Positions 8,739 through 15,937 of a stretch of 64,000 nt of DNA are shown here, piece after piece. Numbering within the stretch: position 1 is the stretch's first letter; each line of letters opens with the position of its first letter. The notes below the pieces were generated by a model. That model was not told the origin of the DNA and made no database searches. It saw nothing but the letters and a program-made list of their open reading frames with translations. Source of the stretch: Massilia polaris (GTDB taxonomy: Bacteria; Pseudomonadota; Gammaproteobacteria; Burkholderiales; Burkholderiaceae_D); contig NZ_JABBGG010000006.1 of assembly GCF_012927275.1 (NCBI RefSeq), positions 62,001 to 126,000 on the forward strand, read 5' to 3'. Position numbers and translations under genes: made by a program.

Positions 8739-9034
8739 CACGCGGCTCCCGCCAGCGCATCGTGCGCCTGGCGGCACAACAGGCCGGCGATCGCGGACGG
8801 CGGCAGCGGGCGGCTGAACAGGTAGCCCTGCATCTGGTCGCATCCGTGCCCGCGCAGGAAACGGCGCTGCTGTTCGGTCTCGACGCCGAGGCTGCCGAAG
8901 CCGCTGAAACTCAGGTCCGGGTCTGCGGTAGCCGCGTTTTCGCCAGCCGCGGCGGCACCGCACGCAAACGCCGCAAATCCTGCGGCGCAGGACAGGCGAG
9001 GGAGGCGGGCGGACGAAATCGGTTGCTGCTGCAT
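8738..9034 (-). pseudogene. fusion relic: outer-membrane-protein leader joined to EAL-domain tail
   Basis: A 98-aa frame with two unrelated halves. Residues 1-50 are a signal peptide and mature start typical of an exported beta-barrel protein (leader ending near [10 protein letters not shown], then [10 protein letters not shown]). Residues 51-88 are the last part of an EAL phosphodiesterase: [29 protein letters not shown]. The same tail appears in the EAL protein at the left of this window (GVETE, RRHGCDEMQGYYFSRPVPP), which makes the identification safe. The junction is near 8884. The simplest reading is that one deletion removed the body of an outer-membrane protein gene and most of an EAL gene. 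The frame stays open and ends in TGATG with the cyclase start, so it may still matter as a translated leader. Confidence 0.8.
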
Positions 9035-9185
9035 CGCTGGTGTTCTCGGGTGAAAGCCACGCCAAGGGCGCGGCGAACGTCGCATTCAAAAATGGGGGCG
9101 ATTGGACAGGCTGCCGGCGGGGGCGTGGCGGGCGGATCACGCGCGCGTGTCGTGGACCGCCATGACTCTATATTGACATACGGAA

Positions 9186-9212
9186 ATTGTCGAGATATTC
9201 GATATGGACAAT
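9186..9212. promoter_or_regulatory. imperfect palindrome, candidate operator
   Basis: ATTGTC and GACAAT arms flank an AT-rich core with paired ATAT blocks. The site overlaps the putative TTGACA/TATTCG promoter and lies about 150 bases upstream of the outer-membrane-protein relic. The regulator is unknown. Confidence 0.35.
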
Positions 9213-9309
9213 AACAATTCCATCACGAATTGTGTGACATTGCAACATTTTCTTGGCGCGCAGGAAACACTGGCGGGGGAGGTGGCGGAGGCTGCGCCCG
9301 ATCCGGCTC

Positions 9310-9335
9310 GGCGGATGACGCTTCGCTGTTCCGCC
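9310..9335. repeat. REP-like palindrome, copy 1 (short)
   Basis: GGCGGA and TCCGCC arms around a loop containing GACGCTTCGCT. The loop and arms match the copy at 34613-34646 almost exactly, but the outer GTAG/CTAC part is missing here. It overlaps no gene and sits just past the 3' end of the metallopeptidase gene. Confidence 0.6.
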
Positions 9336-9345
9336 TTGCGGGCTG

Positions 9346-9852
9346 TTACCAGATCCGCTGGCCGGACAGGTCCAGTTCGGTCAGGTACAGGCGCAGGTCG
9401 AATTCGTACTGGTGGTAGTTCGGTTCCATGTACGTGCACAGCTTGTAGAACGCCTTGTCGTGCTGCTTTTCCTTCACGTGCGCCAGTTCATGCACGGCGA
9501 TCATGCGCAGGAATTCGAGCGGCACGTCCTTGAACATGCTGGCCACCCGGATTTCGTGCTTGGCCTTGAGCTTGCTGCCCTGGACGCGCGAGATGGCCGT
9601 GTGCAGCCCGAGCGCATGCTGGATCACGTGGATCTTGCTGTCGAACGCGACCTTGTTGATCGGCTCGGCATTGCGCAAGAACTCCGATTTCAGGTCCTGG
9701 ATGTAGTCGTACAGCGCGCGGTCGGTGCGGATGCCGTGGGCGGCAGGGTAGCGTTTGCGCAGCACGTCGGCGAGCTTGTGTTGCGCGATCAGGAGGCTGA
9801 CTTGCGCGCGCGTCTGGTCGGAATACGCGCTGAGATATTTCAGGGATTGCAT
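9346..9852 (-). CDS. YgjP-type (M48/WLM-like) metallopeptidase
   Basis: 168 aa. The zinc motif HELAHVKEKQHDKAFY (HExxH plus a downstream His) lies at about residues 117-132, which is the pattern of the YgjP/DUF45 family. Upstream parts of the family are only partly recognisable, and the N terminus (MQSLKYLSAYSDQTRAQV) is more divergent than the core. No signal peptide or membrane segment is seen, so it is probably cytosolic. The start at 9852 is the only good ATG before the conserved part. A terminator for the next minus-strand gene lies just upstream, so this gene must have its own promoter in the short gap. Confidence 0.82.
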   Translation of the reverse strand: MQSLKYLSAYSDQTRAQVSLLIAQHKLADVLRKRYPAAHGIRTDRALYDYIQDLKSEFLRNAEPINKVAFDSKIHVIQHALGLHTAISRVQGSKLKAKHEIRVASMFKDVPLEFLRMIAVHELAHVKEKQHDKAFYKLCTYMEPNYHQYEFDLRLYLTELDLSGQRIW

Positions 9853-9880
9853 GCGCGCAATGTATCACATCTCGCGCCCA

Positions 9881-9914
9881 TAAAAGAACCGGGCGGGGCG
9901 TGCGTCCCGCCCGG
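9881..9914 (-). terminator. Rho-independent terminator of the KGG-protein gene
   Basis: On the minus strand a 12-bp GC stem (CCGGGCGGGACG pairing with a wobble) closes over a 2-4 base loop at 9889-9914 and is followed by TTCTTTTA. It lies about 60 bases past the stop of the KGG gene. Confidence 0.85.
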
Positions 9915-9976
9915 TGCAACACAAGAGCGCGGTTATCGATTCGAGGGCGCCTGGCGAGGCGCGCGTGGCAGCAAGC

Positions 9977-10366
9977 TTATTCTTTCTCCTTGCCTCCCTG
10001 CCGGTTGCCGTTGGATTCCGCCGGGCGGCGTTCCGCCGGGCGGCGTTCCGCCTGGCCGCCCCCGGCCGGCGCGGCGCGGCTGGCGGACTGCCGGCTTTCC
10101 CCGCCTTTGCGGCCGATATCGGCCATGTGTTCACGGTTGCGGCTGACCACCTCGCCGCCTTTTTGTCCCGCACGGCGTGCTTCTTCCGAATCGAATTCGT
10201 GTGCCGTTCCTTTTTGGTGAGCAGCCTGGCCGCCCTTGCTGGCGATCTCGCGCTGCTGGTTTTCATCCATCGCGGCGAAGCCGCGCTTGGCCGGTCCCTG
10301 TCCGCTGCCGCTGCCGGCTTTTTGCTGCGTGCCGGAGCGTTTGCCCCCTTCCTTGCTTGTCGCCAT
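9977..10366 (-). CDS. KGG-repeat general stress protein
   Basis: 129 aa, starting at 10366 behind AGGGAGA. It contains the KGG motifs of the YciG/Con-10 class: ASKGGQAAH, AGQKGGEVVSRN, IGRKGGES. The C terminus is low-complexity and carries a tandem AERRP repeat before SNGNRQGGKEKE. These small, very hydrophilic proteins are usually induced in stationary phase or by desiccation, osmotic or heat stress, and are thought to be disordered protectants; the mechanism is unknown. It is followed by its own terminator. The next gene upstream on the same strand is a hemerythrin 136 bases away, so they may share stress control but are probably separate transcripts. Confidence 0.88.
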   Translation of the reverse strand: MATSKEGGKRSGTQQKAGSGSGQGPAKRGFAAMDENQQREIASKGGQAAHQKGTAHEFDSEEARRAGQKGGEVVSRNREHMADIGRKGGESRQSASRAAPAGGGQAERRPAERRPAESNGNRQGGKEKE

Positions 10367-10502
10367 GTCGATCTCCCTGTGTGCATCGTCTGTGCTGGAA
10401 CTGGATGCGGCCGGAACGCCTGCCGGCCACTCTCCGTGCATCGAGCGCGCGGATTTGCCGCGCTCGTGGGTTAGAGGGAAGGCCCTCGCTTTAGTTCCAG
10501 CC

Positions 10503-11045
10503 TCAGTTCGGTGGCCGCTGGCGGCGCCCGCTGTCGCGCGCTGCGATGGCGTCGCTCGACGGCGCCGGCGCGGACAGGTCCTGGTCCAGTTCTTCCTTGC
10601 GCGCCGCCAGCTGCTTGCCCAGCTCTTCCAGGTCGAGCCCGGCCCGGCGGGCGGTGTCGAACATGTCGGTTTCTTCCTTGTCGATGTGGTGGGCGATTTC
10701 CTCGCCCAGCACCGTGACGGTGGCGTCGTAGTGGTCGTCGCCCGGGAACATCACCTCGAGCTGGCTGATCAGCTCGCGCGCGCCGGCGTGTTCGACATCG
10801 GCTTCGTCCATCATGTCGTCGTCGTCGATGATCGAACGCAGCACCGGATAGAAGATCTCGTCTTCGATCATCGTGTGGACGGTCAGTTCGTAGCAGATAT
10901 CGTCGACCAGTTCGCCCTTGCGCCCGTCCTCGTCGCCGCTGCCGCGCAGGCCGTCGAACTCGCGGAACAGGCTCTTGACCTTGTCGTGGCCGGCCTTGAG
11001 CAGTGCCAGCGCATCCGGCGCCGGGTTCTTGCGTGGTTTGTCCAT
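10503..11045 (-). CDS. hemerythrin HHE-domain protein
   Basis: 180 aa. A four-helix HHE cation-binding domain with the paired HxxxE ligands is visible: AGHDKVKSLF (first His), HTMIEDEIFYP (His, Glu), a VEHAGARELI His, and HHIDKEETDMF (His, Glu). The C-terminal 40 residues are Pro/Ser/Ala-rich and probably disordered. Known roles for such soluble proteins include O2, NO or iron binding and stress protection. It lies between a KGG stress protein and a phasin-like gene, all on the minus strand, a setting that suggests stationary-phase or oxidative stress expression (inference). Confidence 0.9.
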   Translation of the reverse strand: MDKPRKNPAPDALALLKAGHDKVKSLFREFDGLRGSGDEDGRKGELVDDICYELTVHTMIEDEIFYPVLRSIIDDDDMMDEADVEHAGARELISQLEVMFPGDDHYDATVTVLGEEIAHHIDKEETDMFDTARRAGLDLEELGKQLAARKEELDQDLSAPAPSSDAIAARDSGRRQRPPN

Positions 11046-11087
11046 ATTGCACTCCGTATCGATGGTGGGAAGGTCCGGCCGGCCACT

Positions 11088-11297
11088 TTAGTGCTGGCTG
11101 CCCGCGCTGGGCTGCATGCAGGCGAGCATCTGGCGGCCGCTGTTGATGGACTCCTCCAGCCGTTGCCGGCCCAGCCGGAGGTTCAGTTCGCCCAGCTTGC
11201 GCGCGGAGTCGAAGCTGCGGCGGGCCAGTTCAGTGAAGAAATTGATCTGGGTTTCAACATGGGATCGCCGTGCGGGATTGTTTGCCAGTGATTGCAT
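11088..11297 (-). CDS. mini phasin-like protein
   Basis: 69 aa, with GAGGT about 9 bases before the ATG at 11297. The segment INFFTELARRSFDSARKLGE plus the following amphipathic helix resembles the first helical part of PHB-granule phasins (Phasin_2), but family members usually have 120-190 aa, so only part of the domain is present. It may be a true small granule-binding protein or a shortened relic. The organism also has an acetoacetyl-CoA reductase at 50.2 kb, so PHB granules are likely. The gene is followed after 42 bases by the hemerythrin gene and may be cotranscribed with it. Confidence 0.65.
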   Translation of the reverse strand: MQSLANNPARRSHVETQINFFTELARRSFDSARKLGELNLRLGRQRLEESINSGRQMLACMQPSAGSQH

Positions 11298-11490
11298 TGG
11301 TGTACCTCGGCATAGGACGATGAGGGAGCCGCGGTGGCAGCGGCGGACGTGCTCGGGCGAGCATCGGATAGACGTTGTTTGAATGGCCAAGTTCCGGCGG
11401 ATGGTGCAGTGCACGTATTCGATCAAGCCGCGTGCACGGGAGCAACGGCGCGTGCGACAATACATGGTTCGCGAGCTAATTATTGACACC

Positions 11491-12363
11491 ATGGCCACCA
11501 TGCATCCGGAATACATCCTGACCCTGTCCTGCCTCGACCAGCGCGGCATCGTGCATCGTGTTTCCGGCTTTTTGGCCGAACATGGCTGCAACATCATCGA
11601 TTCGGCGCAGTTCGGCGACCCGGAGTCGCGCCTGTTCTTCATGCGCGTGCATTTCGCGCTGGAGGACGCCGGCATCGGCGAGGCCGCGCTGCGCGCCAGC
11701 TTCACAGCCTTGTGCGACGCAATGCAGATGACCGGCCAGCTGCATGACGCGAAGGTGAAGCCGCGCGTGATGCTGATGGTGTCGAAGATCGGCCACTGCC
11801 TGAACGACCTGCTGTTCCGCTACAAGAGCGGGCTGCTGCCGGTCGAGATTCCGGCGATCGTGTCGAACCACATGGACTTCTACCAGCTGGCGGCCAGCTA
11901 CAACATCCCGTTCCACCACCTGCCGCTGGCGGCCGGCGCGGGCGACGCGGCCAAGCTGGCACAGGAAGCGCGCATCCTCGACCTGATCGACACCCACCAG
12001 GTCGACCTGGTGGTGCTGGCGCGCTACATGCAGGTGCTGTCGCCGGGGCTGTGCGCGGCGCTGAAGGGCAGGGCGATCAACATCCACCACTCGTTCCTGC
12101 CGAGCTTCAAGGGCGCGCGCCCGTATGCGCAGGCGCACCTGCGCGGGGTCAAGCTGATCGGCGCGACCGCCCACTTCGTCACGGGCGACCTGGACGAAGG
12201 CCCGATCATCGAGCAGGATGTCGAGCGGGTCGACCACGCGATGAGCGCCGAGACGCTGGCCGCGATCGGGCGCGACGTAGAATGCGTGGTGCTGGCGCGG
12301 GCCGTCAAATGGTTCGTCGAGCACCGCGTCCTGCAAAACGGCGACAAGACTGTCGTCTTCTAA
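11491..12363 (+). CDS. purU: formyltetrahydrofolate deformylase
   Basis: 290 aa from the ATG at 11491 (an ATG at 11500 gives the more usual MHPEYILTL start; neither has a clear ribosome binding site). The N terminus is an ACT domain (YILTLSCLDQRGIVHRVSGF); the C-terminal hydrolase domain has INIHHSFLPSFKGARPY and TAHFVTGDLDEGPIIEQD with the catalytic Asn-His-Asp set. Reaction: 10-formyl-THF plus water gives formate and THF, balancing one-carbon units and feeding formate to PurT-type purine synthesis. Cytosolic. yaeQ follows after 22 bases on the same strand, probably in one transcript. Confidence 0.95.
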   Translation: MATMHPEYILTLSCLDQRGIVHRVSGFLAEHGCNIIDSAQFGDPESRLFFMRVHFALEDAGIGEAALRASFTALCDAMQMTGQLHDAKVKPRVMLMVSKIGHCLNDLLFRYKSGLLPVEIPAIVSNHMDFYQLAASYNIPFHHLPLAAGAGDAAKLAQEARILDLIDTHQVDLVVLARYMQVLSPGLCAALKGRAINIHHSFLPSFKGARPYAQAHLRGVKLIGATAHFVTGDLDEGPIIEQDVERVDHAMSAETLAAIGRDVECVVLARAVKWFVEHRVLQNGDKTVVF

Positions 12364-12385
12364 CAACTTAGGCAAGCAAGCATCA

Positions 12386-12928
12386 ATGGCACTTAAAGCG
12401 ACAATCTACAAGGCGGACGTCCAGATCGCGGACATGGACCGGCACTACTACCAGGACCACAACCTGACCCTGGCGCGGCATCCGTCCGAGACCGACGAAC
12501 GGATGATGATCCGGCTGCTGGCGTTCGCGATCCACGCGAACGAGGCGCTGACCTTCACCAAGGGCTTGTTCGACACCGACGAGCCCGACCTGTGGCAGAA
12601 AGACCTGACCGGCGCGATCCAGCTGTGGATCGAGGTCGGCCAGCCGGACGAGAAGCGCATCATGAAAGCGTGCGGCCGTTCCGAGCAGGTGATCGTGTAC
12701 AGCTACAGCGCCACCAGCCATATCTGGTACAAGCAGATCGCCAACAAGCTGGAACGGGCGCGCAACCTCACCATCATCAACATCCCGGCCGACGCCAGCG
12801 CGCAGCTGGAGAAGCTCGCCAACCGCAACATGCAGCTGCAGTGCACGATCCAGGACAGCCAGATCTACCTGACCGACGGCGCCAACACCGTGCTGGTCGA
12901 GCGCGAGACCTTCCGTGGCGGCCGGTGA
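12386..12928 (+). CDS. yaeQ: YaeQ family protein
   Basis: 180 aa, the standard length. The YaeQ fold (a restriction-endonuclease-like alpha/beta core) is evident from KATIYKADVQIADMDRHYY, HPSETDERMMIRLLAFA and the Asp/Glu-rich centre (DEPDLWQKDLTGAIQLWIEVG) that mirrors a PD-(D/E)xK site. The exact function is not established; early work linked homologues to transcription anti-termination of virulence genes. It starts 22 bases after purU, so the two are likely cotranscribed. Confidence 0.93.
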   Translation: MALKATIYKADVQIADMDRHYYQDHNLTLARHPSETDERMMIRLLAFAIHANEALTFTKGLFDTDEPDLWQKDLTGAIQLWIEVGQPDEKRIMKACGRSEQVIVYSYSATSHIWYKQIANKLERARNLTIINIPADASAQLEKLANRNMQLQCTIQDSQIYLTDGANTVLVERETFRGGR

Positions 12929-12989
12929 CCGCAGCCACCCCGGTTGCGACTATAATCTGGCCCAACGCCGCTTCCCGACGAGATTCCTT

Positions 12990-13454
12990 ATGCCAAAACA
13001 CCTGATCGCGCTGACTGCCTTGCTGGCCCTGTCGACCCATGCCCTGGCCCAGGTCAGCGTCACCGCGCCGTGGATACGCGCCACCGTGCCGCAGCAGGAA
13101 AGCACCGGCGTGTTCATGCATCTGCAGTCGGCCGGCGACGCGCGCCTGGTCGGCGTCAGCACGCCGGCCGCCGCCAGGTCGGAGTTCCACCAGATGGACA
13201 TGCGCGGCCAGATGATGAAAATGGAGCAGGTCGACAGCATCGACCTGGCGGCAGGCAAGGGCGTCGACCTGGCGTCGGGCGGCTATCACATCATGCTGAT
13301 CGGCCTGAAACGCCAGCTCAAGGCAGGCGAGGTGGTGCCGTTGACCATCGTCGTCGAACACCAGGACAAGAAGCGCGAGCGCATCACGCTCAAGGTGCCG
13401 GTCAAGCCGCTGACTTTTACCGGCCCGTCCGCGGGCCCGTCGCGCCACCACTGA
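12990..13454 (+). CDS. periplasmic copper chaperone PCu(A)C
   Basis: 154 aa with a clear signal peptide (KHLIALTALLALSTHALAQ). The copper-binding signature is present: EFHQMDM, MMKMEQV and a later YHIM, matching the H(M)x10Mx21HxM pattern of PCu(A)C/DR1885 proteins. It delivers Cu(I) to the CuA site of cytochrome oxidase or buffers periplasmic copper. It usually neighbours SCO1 or cytochrome oxidase genes, which are not seen here, so it is an orphan copy. It lies 61 bases after yaeQ. The C terminus ends in a short His tail (SRHH). Confidence 0.92.
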   Translation: MPKHLIALTALLALSTHALAQVSVTAPWIRATVPQQESTGVFMHLQSAGDARLVGVSTPAAARSEFHQMDMRGQMMKMEQVDSIDLAAGKGVDLASGGYHIMLIGLKRQLKAGEVVPLTIVVEHQDKKRERITLKVPVKPLTFTGPSAGPSRHH

Positions 13455-13464
13455 GCGAGGCGAT

Positions 13465-14259
13465 TCAGCGCGCCGCTACCCGGCTGACGTCACCCGAACC
13501 GACCACCGAGCGGCTGACCTTCGGATCGCCGTGGTAGTTGACGTCGCCCGAGCCGGCGATGGTCGCGCTGAGCGTGTCGCGCGCCCACACCTCGGCGGTG
13601 CCGGAACCGGCCACGCTGACGCTGGCCTCGGCCGCCGCCATCTTGCCGAGGTCGACGTCGCCCGAGCCGCCGATCGATACCGAGACGGTTTTGGCGCTGC
13701 CGCCGCCGGCCTTGAAGTTGCCGCTGCCGCCCACGGTCACCGAGACCGCGTCGCCGTCGATGCTCTTGACGTCGATCGATCCCGAGCCGCCCAGGTCGAA
13801 CTGCATGCGCCCGCCGCGCAGCGCGTCCGAGCGGATCGCGCCCGAGCCGCCCAGCGCAACGCGGTCCACCGCGCGCGCACGCACGATGATCTTCATCGTG
13901 GTGGCCTGCAGGTGCATGTTTTTCTTCACCGGGCGGATCTTCAGGGTGCCGTTGTCGATGACGGTTTCGATCAGCGGCAGCAGGTTGTCGTCGGTTTCAA
14001 TGGTGATGCCTTCGTGGTTGCCGATCCTGAGCTCGAGCTGGGCCGGGACGCTGAGCGACAGGCCGGTGAAGTGGGCGACCGCGCGCGCTTGCTTCTTCAC
14101 GGCGCCGCTGCCGCGTACTTTTTCGCCGCCGATCCAGTCGAGCGGGGAGGCGGATACCATCGCCACCGGCGCGGCCATGGCAAACGCGGCCACCGCCAGT
14201 ACAAGGTGGCGCAGGCCAATGCGGCGCGGCCGGATAGTGGTTTTTGCCTGGGTTTTCAT
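13465..14259 (-). CDS. head-GIN domain (DUF2807) exported protein
   Basis: 264 aa starting at 14259 behind GAGGAGAC. After a signal peptide (HLVLAVAAFAMAAPVAMVSA) come about 200 residues of repeating GGSG turns (ALGGSGAIRSD, DLGGSGSIDV, TVGGSGNFKA, SIGGSGDVDLG, TIAGSGDVNY), the right-handed beta-helix pattern of the putative auto-transporter adhesin head-GIN family. Its role is unknown in any organism with certainty; surface or periplasmic location is inferred from the leader. It converges with the copper chaperone gene with a 10-base gap. The many near-identical GSG blocks make it prone to repeat-number change. Confidence 0.88.
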   Translation of the reverse strand: MKTQAKTTIRPRRIGLRHLVLAVAAFAMAAPVAMVSASPLDWIGGEKVRGSGAVKKQARAVAHFTGLSLSVPAQLELRIGNHEGITIETDDNLLPLIETVIDNGTLKIRPVKKNMHLQATTMKIIVRARAVDRVALGGSGAIRSDALRGGRMQFDLGGSGSIDVKSIDGDAVSVTVGGSGNFKAGGGSAKTVSVSIGGSGDVDLGKMAAAEASVSVAGSGTAEVWARDTLSATIAGSGDVNYHGDPKVSRSVVGSGDVSRVAAR

Positions 14260-14432
14260 GTCGTCTCCTCGGTCGTTAATGTAAGAATGGGTACTTTCGA
14301 GCATCGTATGGCAGCGCCCGGGCAGCGGCCAGGCGTTTGCGACAGGCTGCAGCCAGCGCCTGCCAGGATGCACGGCGGCGCGATATTCCGCCCCGGCGCG
14401 CTATCGCCCCTTTATCTTTTTTTGGAATCAAA

Positions 14433-15071
14433 ATGCTGATCATTACTATCAAACAGGGCAAGGAAAAAAGCATCCTGGCCGGCGAACCGTGGATCTACGC
14501 CTCCGCCATCGAGCGCGTCGAGGGCCGCAACAGCGAAAAGATGAAGCCGGGCGCCACCGCCATCGTGCAGTCGTCCGCGCGCACCTTCCTCGCGCGCGCG
14601 GCCTACAACTCGCGCTCGCAGATCCGCGCGCGGGTGTGGACGCTCGATGAGGCCCAGCCGATCGACCATGCGCTGATCAAGCGCCGCGTCAAGCTGGCGC
14701 TGGAGAAAAGCGCGCCGGCCGCGGCCAGGGCCAGGCCGGGACTGGTGGTGCGGCGCGTGAATGCCGAGGCGGACGGCCTGCCAGGCCTGCTGGTCGATGG
14801 CTACGGCGGCAAGGACGGCTACCTGATCTGCGAGTTCCAGGCCGGCGGCGTCGACGCCTGGAAGGTGCCGATCGTGCAGGCCCTGCTCGCCGAAACCGGC
14901 TGCCCGAATGTGTGGGAACGCGCCGATGACCTGGTGCGCAAAGGGGAAGGGCTGCCCGTCACCAGCGGCGCGCTGGCCGGCGACGAGCCGCCCGACCAAG
15001 TGATCGTCAATGAAGGCGGGGTGCAGTTCTCGCTCGACCTGAAGACCGGCCACAAGAGCCGGTTCCGCTAA
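14433..15071 (+). pseudogene. rlmI: RlmI-type rRNA (cytosine-C5) methyltransferase, 3'-truncated
   Basis: 212 aa where the family has about 390-400. The N-terminal PUA domain (IIKQGKEKSILAGEPWIYAS-like start, then GATAIVQSS) and the EEHD-like linker (RRVNAEADGLPGLLVDGY) are normal. The protein then ends in FSLDLKTGHKSRFR where homologues run on as KTGHKTGFYLDQRDNR into the SAM-binding Rossmann domain. The entire methyltransferase domain is missing. The stop codon overlaps the stop of the convergent neighbour, so a deletion seems to have joined the gene's middle to the 3' end of that gene near 15055. It should be inactive. RlmI methylates C1962 of 23S rRNA in E. coli; the loss is expected to be tolerable. 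Confidence 0.82.
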
Positions 15072-15760
15072 TAGCGGCCATGCAGGTTGCTGGCCAGTTC
15101 GCCCTGGCAGGCGCCGTACAGGCGGAACGACTCTTCGGGCGTATCCATCGCCACCTGCGCCACTTCGATCCGCGCGATCTCGCCCTTGATGAAGGGGCGC
15201 AGCCACTGGTCGACTTCGGCCTGCAGCGCGGCCAACCCGGCGCCGTGGCGGGCGTACAGCGGCCGGTCGCGGAAGCGTTCCGCCAGGCTGGCGCGCACGC
15301 GCTCCTCGACCTTCGGGAACTGCTCGCGGTACAGCTGCACATGGCGCATTTCGTGTTCGAGGATCTTGCGATAGCTGCACGAGGCGGGTGAAAACTCGCG
15401 CGCCACGTACACTGACATGCGCGGCACCACCAGTTCGACGGCGATGCGCGGCGAGACGCATTCGCGCCCCGAGGCCTTGTCGCTGATGGTCGGGCCATCG
15501 AACAGCACGCTGGTGCGGGTTTCCAGCGCCGTCATCCCCAACATGAACTCGCCGGCGTAGCTGTGCACGCTGCGGTTGTTGAGCACCCGGCTCGACACGG
15601 TATTGTCGATATGGTGGCCCGCCTCGCTCAGGCTGACGTCGAAGCGCGGCTTCATTTCGCGCTCGCAGCGTTGCTCGAACGACAAGTCAGCGGTTTGTTC
15701 GGCCATGGCCAGACCTGGCGACGCGGCCAGGGCGATCACAATGAACAAGGTCGTTTTCAC
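15068..15760 (-). CDS. exported HExxH protein (putative zinc protease)
   Basis: 230 aa from a GTG start at 15760, chosen because GGAGGAGG lies 8-9 bases before it and it gives a clean signal peptide (TTLFIVIALAASPGLAMAEQ). The mature part has ILEHEMRHVQLYRE, an HExxH zinc motif about 130 residues in, resembling DUF922-type secreted putative proteases. Four Cys residues could form disulfides. The function is unknown. It converges with the truncated rlmI; their stop codons overlap, which means the rlmI breakpoint lies right at the end of this gene, although the C terminus here (ASNLHGRY) looks complete. Confidence 0.7.
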   Translation of the reverse strand: MKTTLFIVIALAASPGLAMAEQTADLSFEQRCEREMKPRFDVSLSEAGHHIDNTVSSRVLNNRSVHSYAGEFMLGMTALETRTSVLFDGPTISDKASGRECVSPRIAVELVVPRMSVYVAREFSPASCSYRKILEHEMRHVQLYREQFPKVEERVRASLAERFRDRPLYARHGAGLAALQAEVDQWLRPFIKGEIARIEVAQVAMDTPEESFRLYGACQGELASNLHGRY

Positions 15761-15937
15761 GATGGTTTCCTCCTCCGTATGGACTAATCCTGCGCCTTCC
15801 TGTTGCCCTTGCCAAGCGATTTTTGAGCGCCGCCGGATTGGGGCCGATAAATTTATATTTCGGTTTATCAATTTCTTGGGAGTACTAGTCTTATAATTAC
15901 CGTCACTTCCGTTCCCACGCATTCCCGAGACCAGCAC

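Larger units (their letters stand above)
9035..9345. other. 311-bp gene-free stretch with an operator-like palindrome
   Basis: No credible gene. It holds a TTGACA hexamer at 9173-9178 with TATTCG 17 bases later (9196-9201), a possible plus-strand promoter without a gene to serve. Over it lies an imperfect palindrome, ATTGTC (9186-9191) and GACAAT (9207-9212), with ATAT on each side of the centre. A short REP-like palindrome lies at 9310-9335. The rest of the region is plain GC-rich DNA. It probably held the regulatory region of the deleted outer-membrane-protein gene. Confidence 0.5.

Noticed and set aside
9204-9533. A 109-codon plus-strand frame after the TTGACA promoter candidate
   Set aside because: It runs into the antisense of the metallopeptidase gene, has no ribosome binding site and its product resembles nothing.
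11383-11490. Longer N-terminal form of PurU starting at 11383
   Set aside because: The extra residues are not part of the ACT domain and do not occur in the family; the domain starts at MHPEYILTL.
13540-13860. Possible tandem repeat array (GCCCGAGCC-type blocks)
   Set aside because: These are the GGSG turns of the head-GIN protein read on the other strand.
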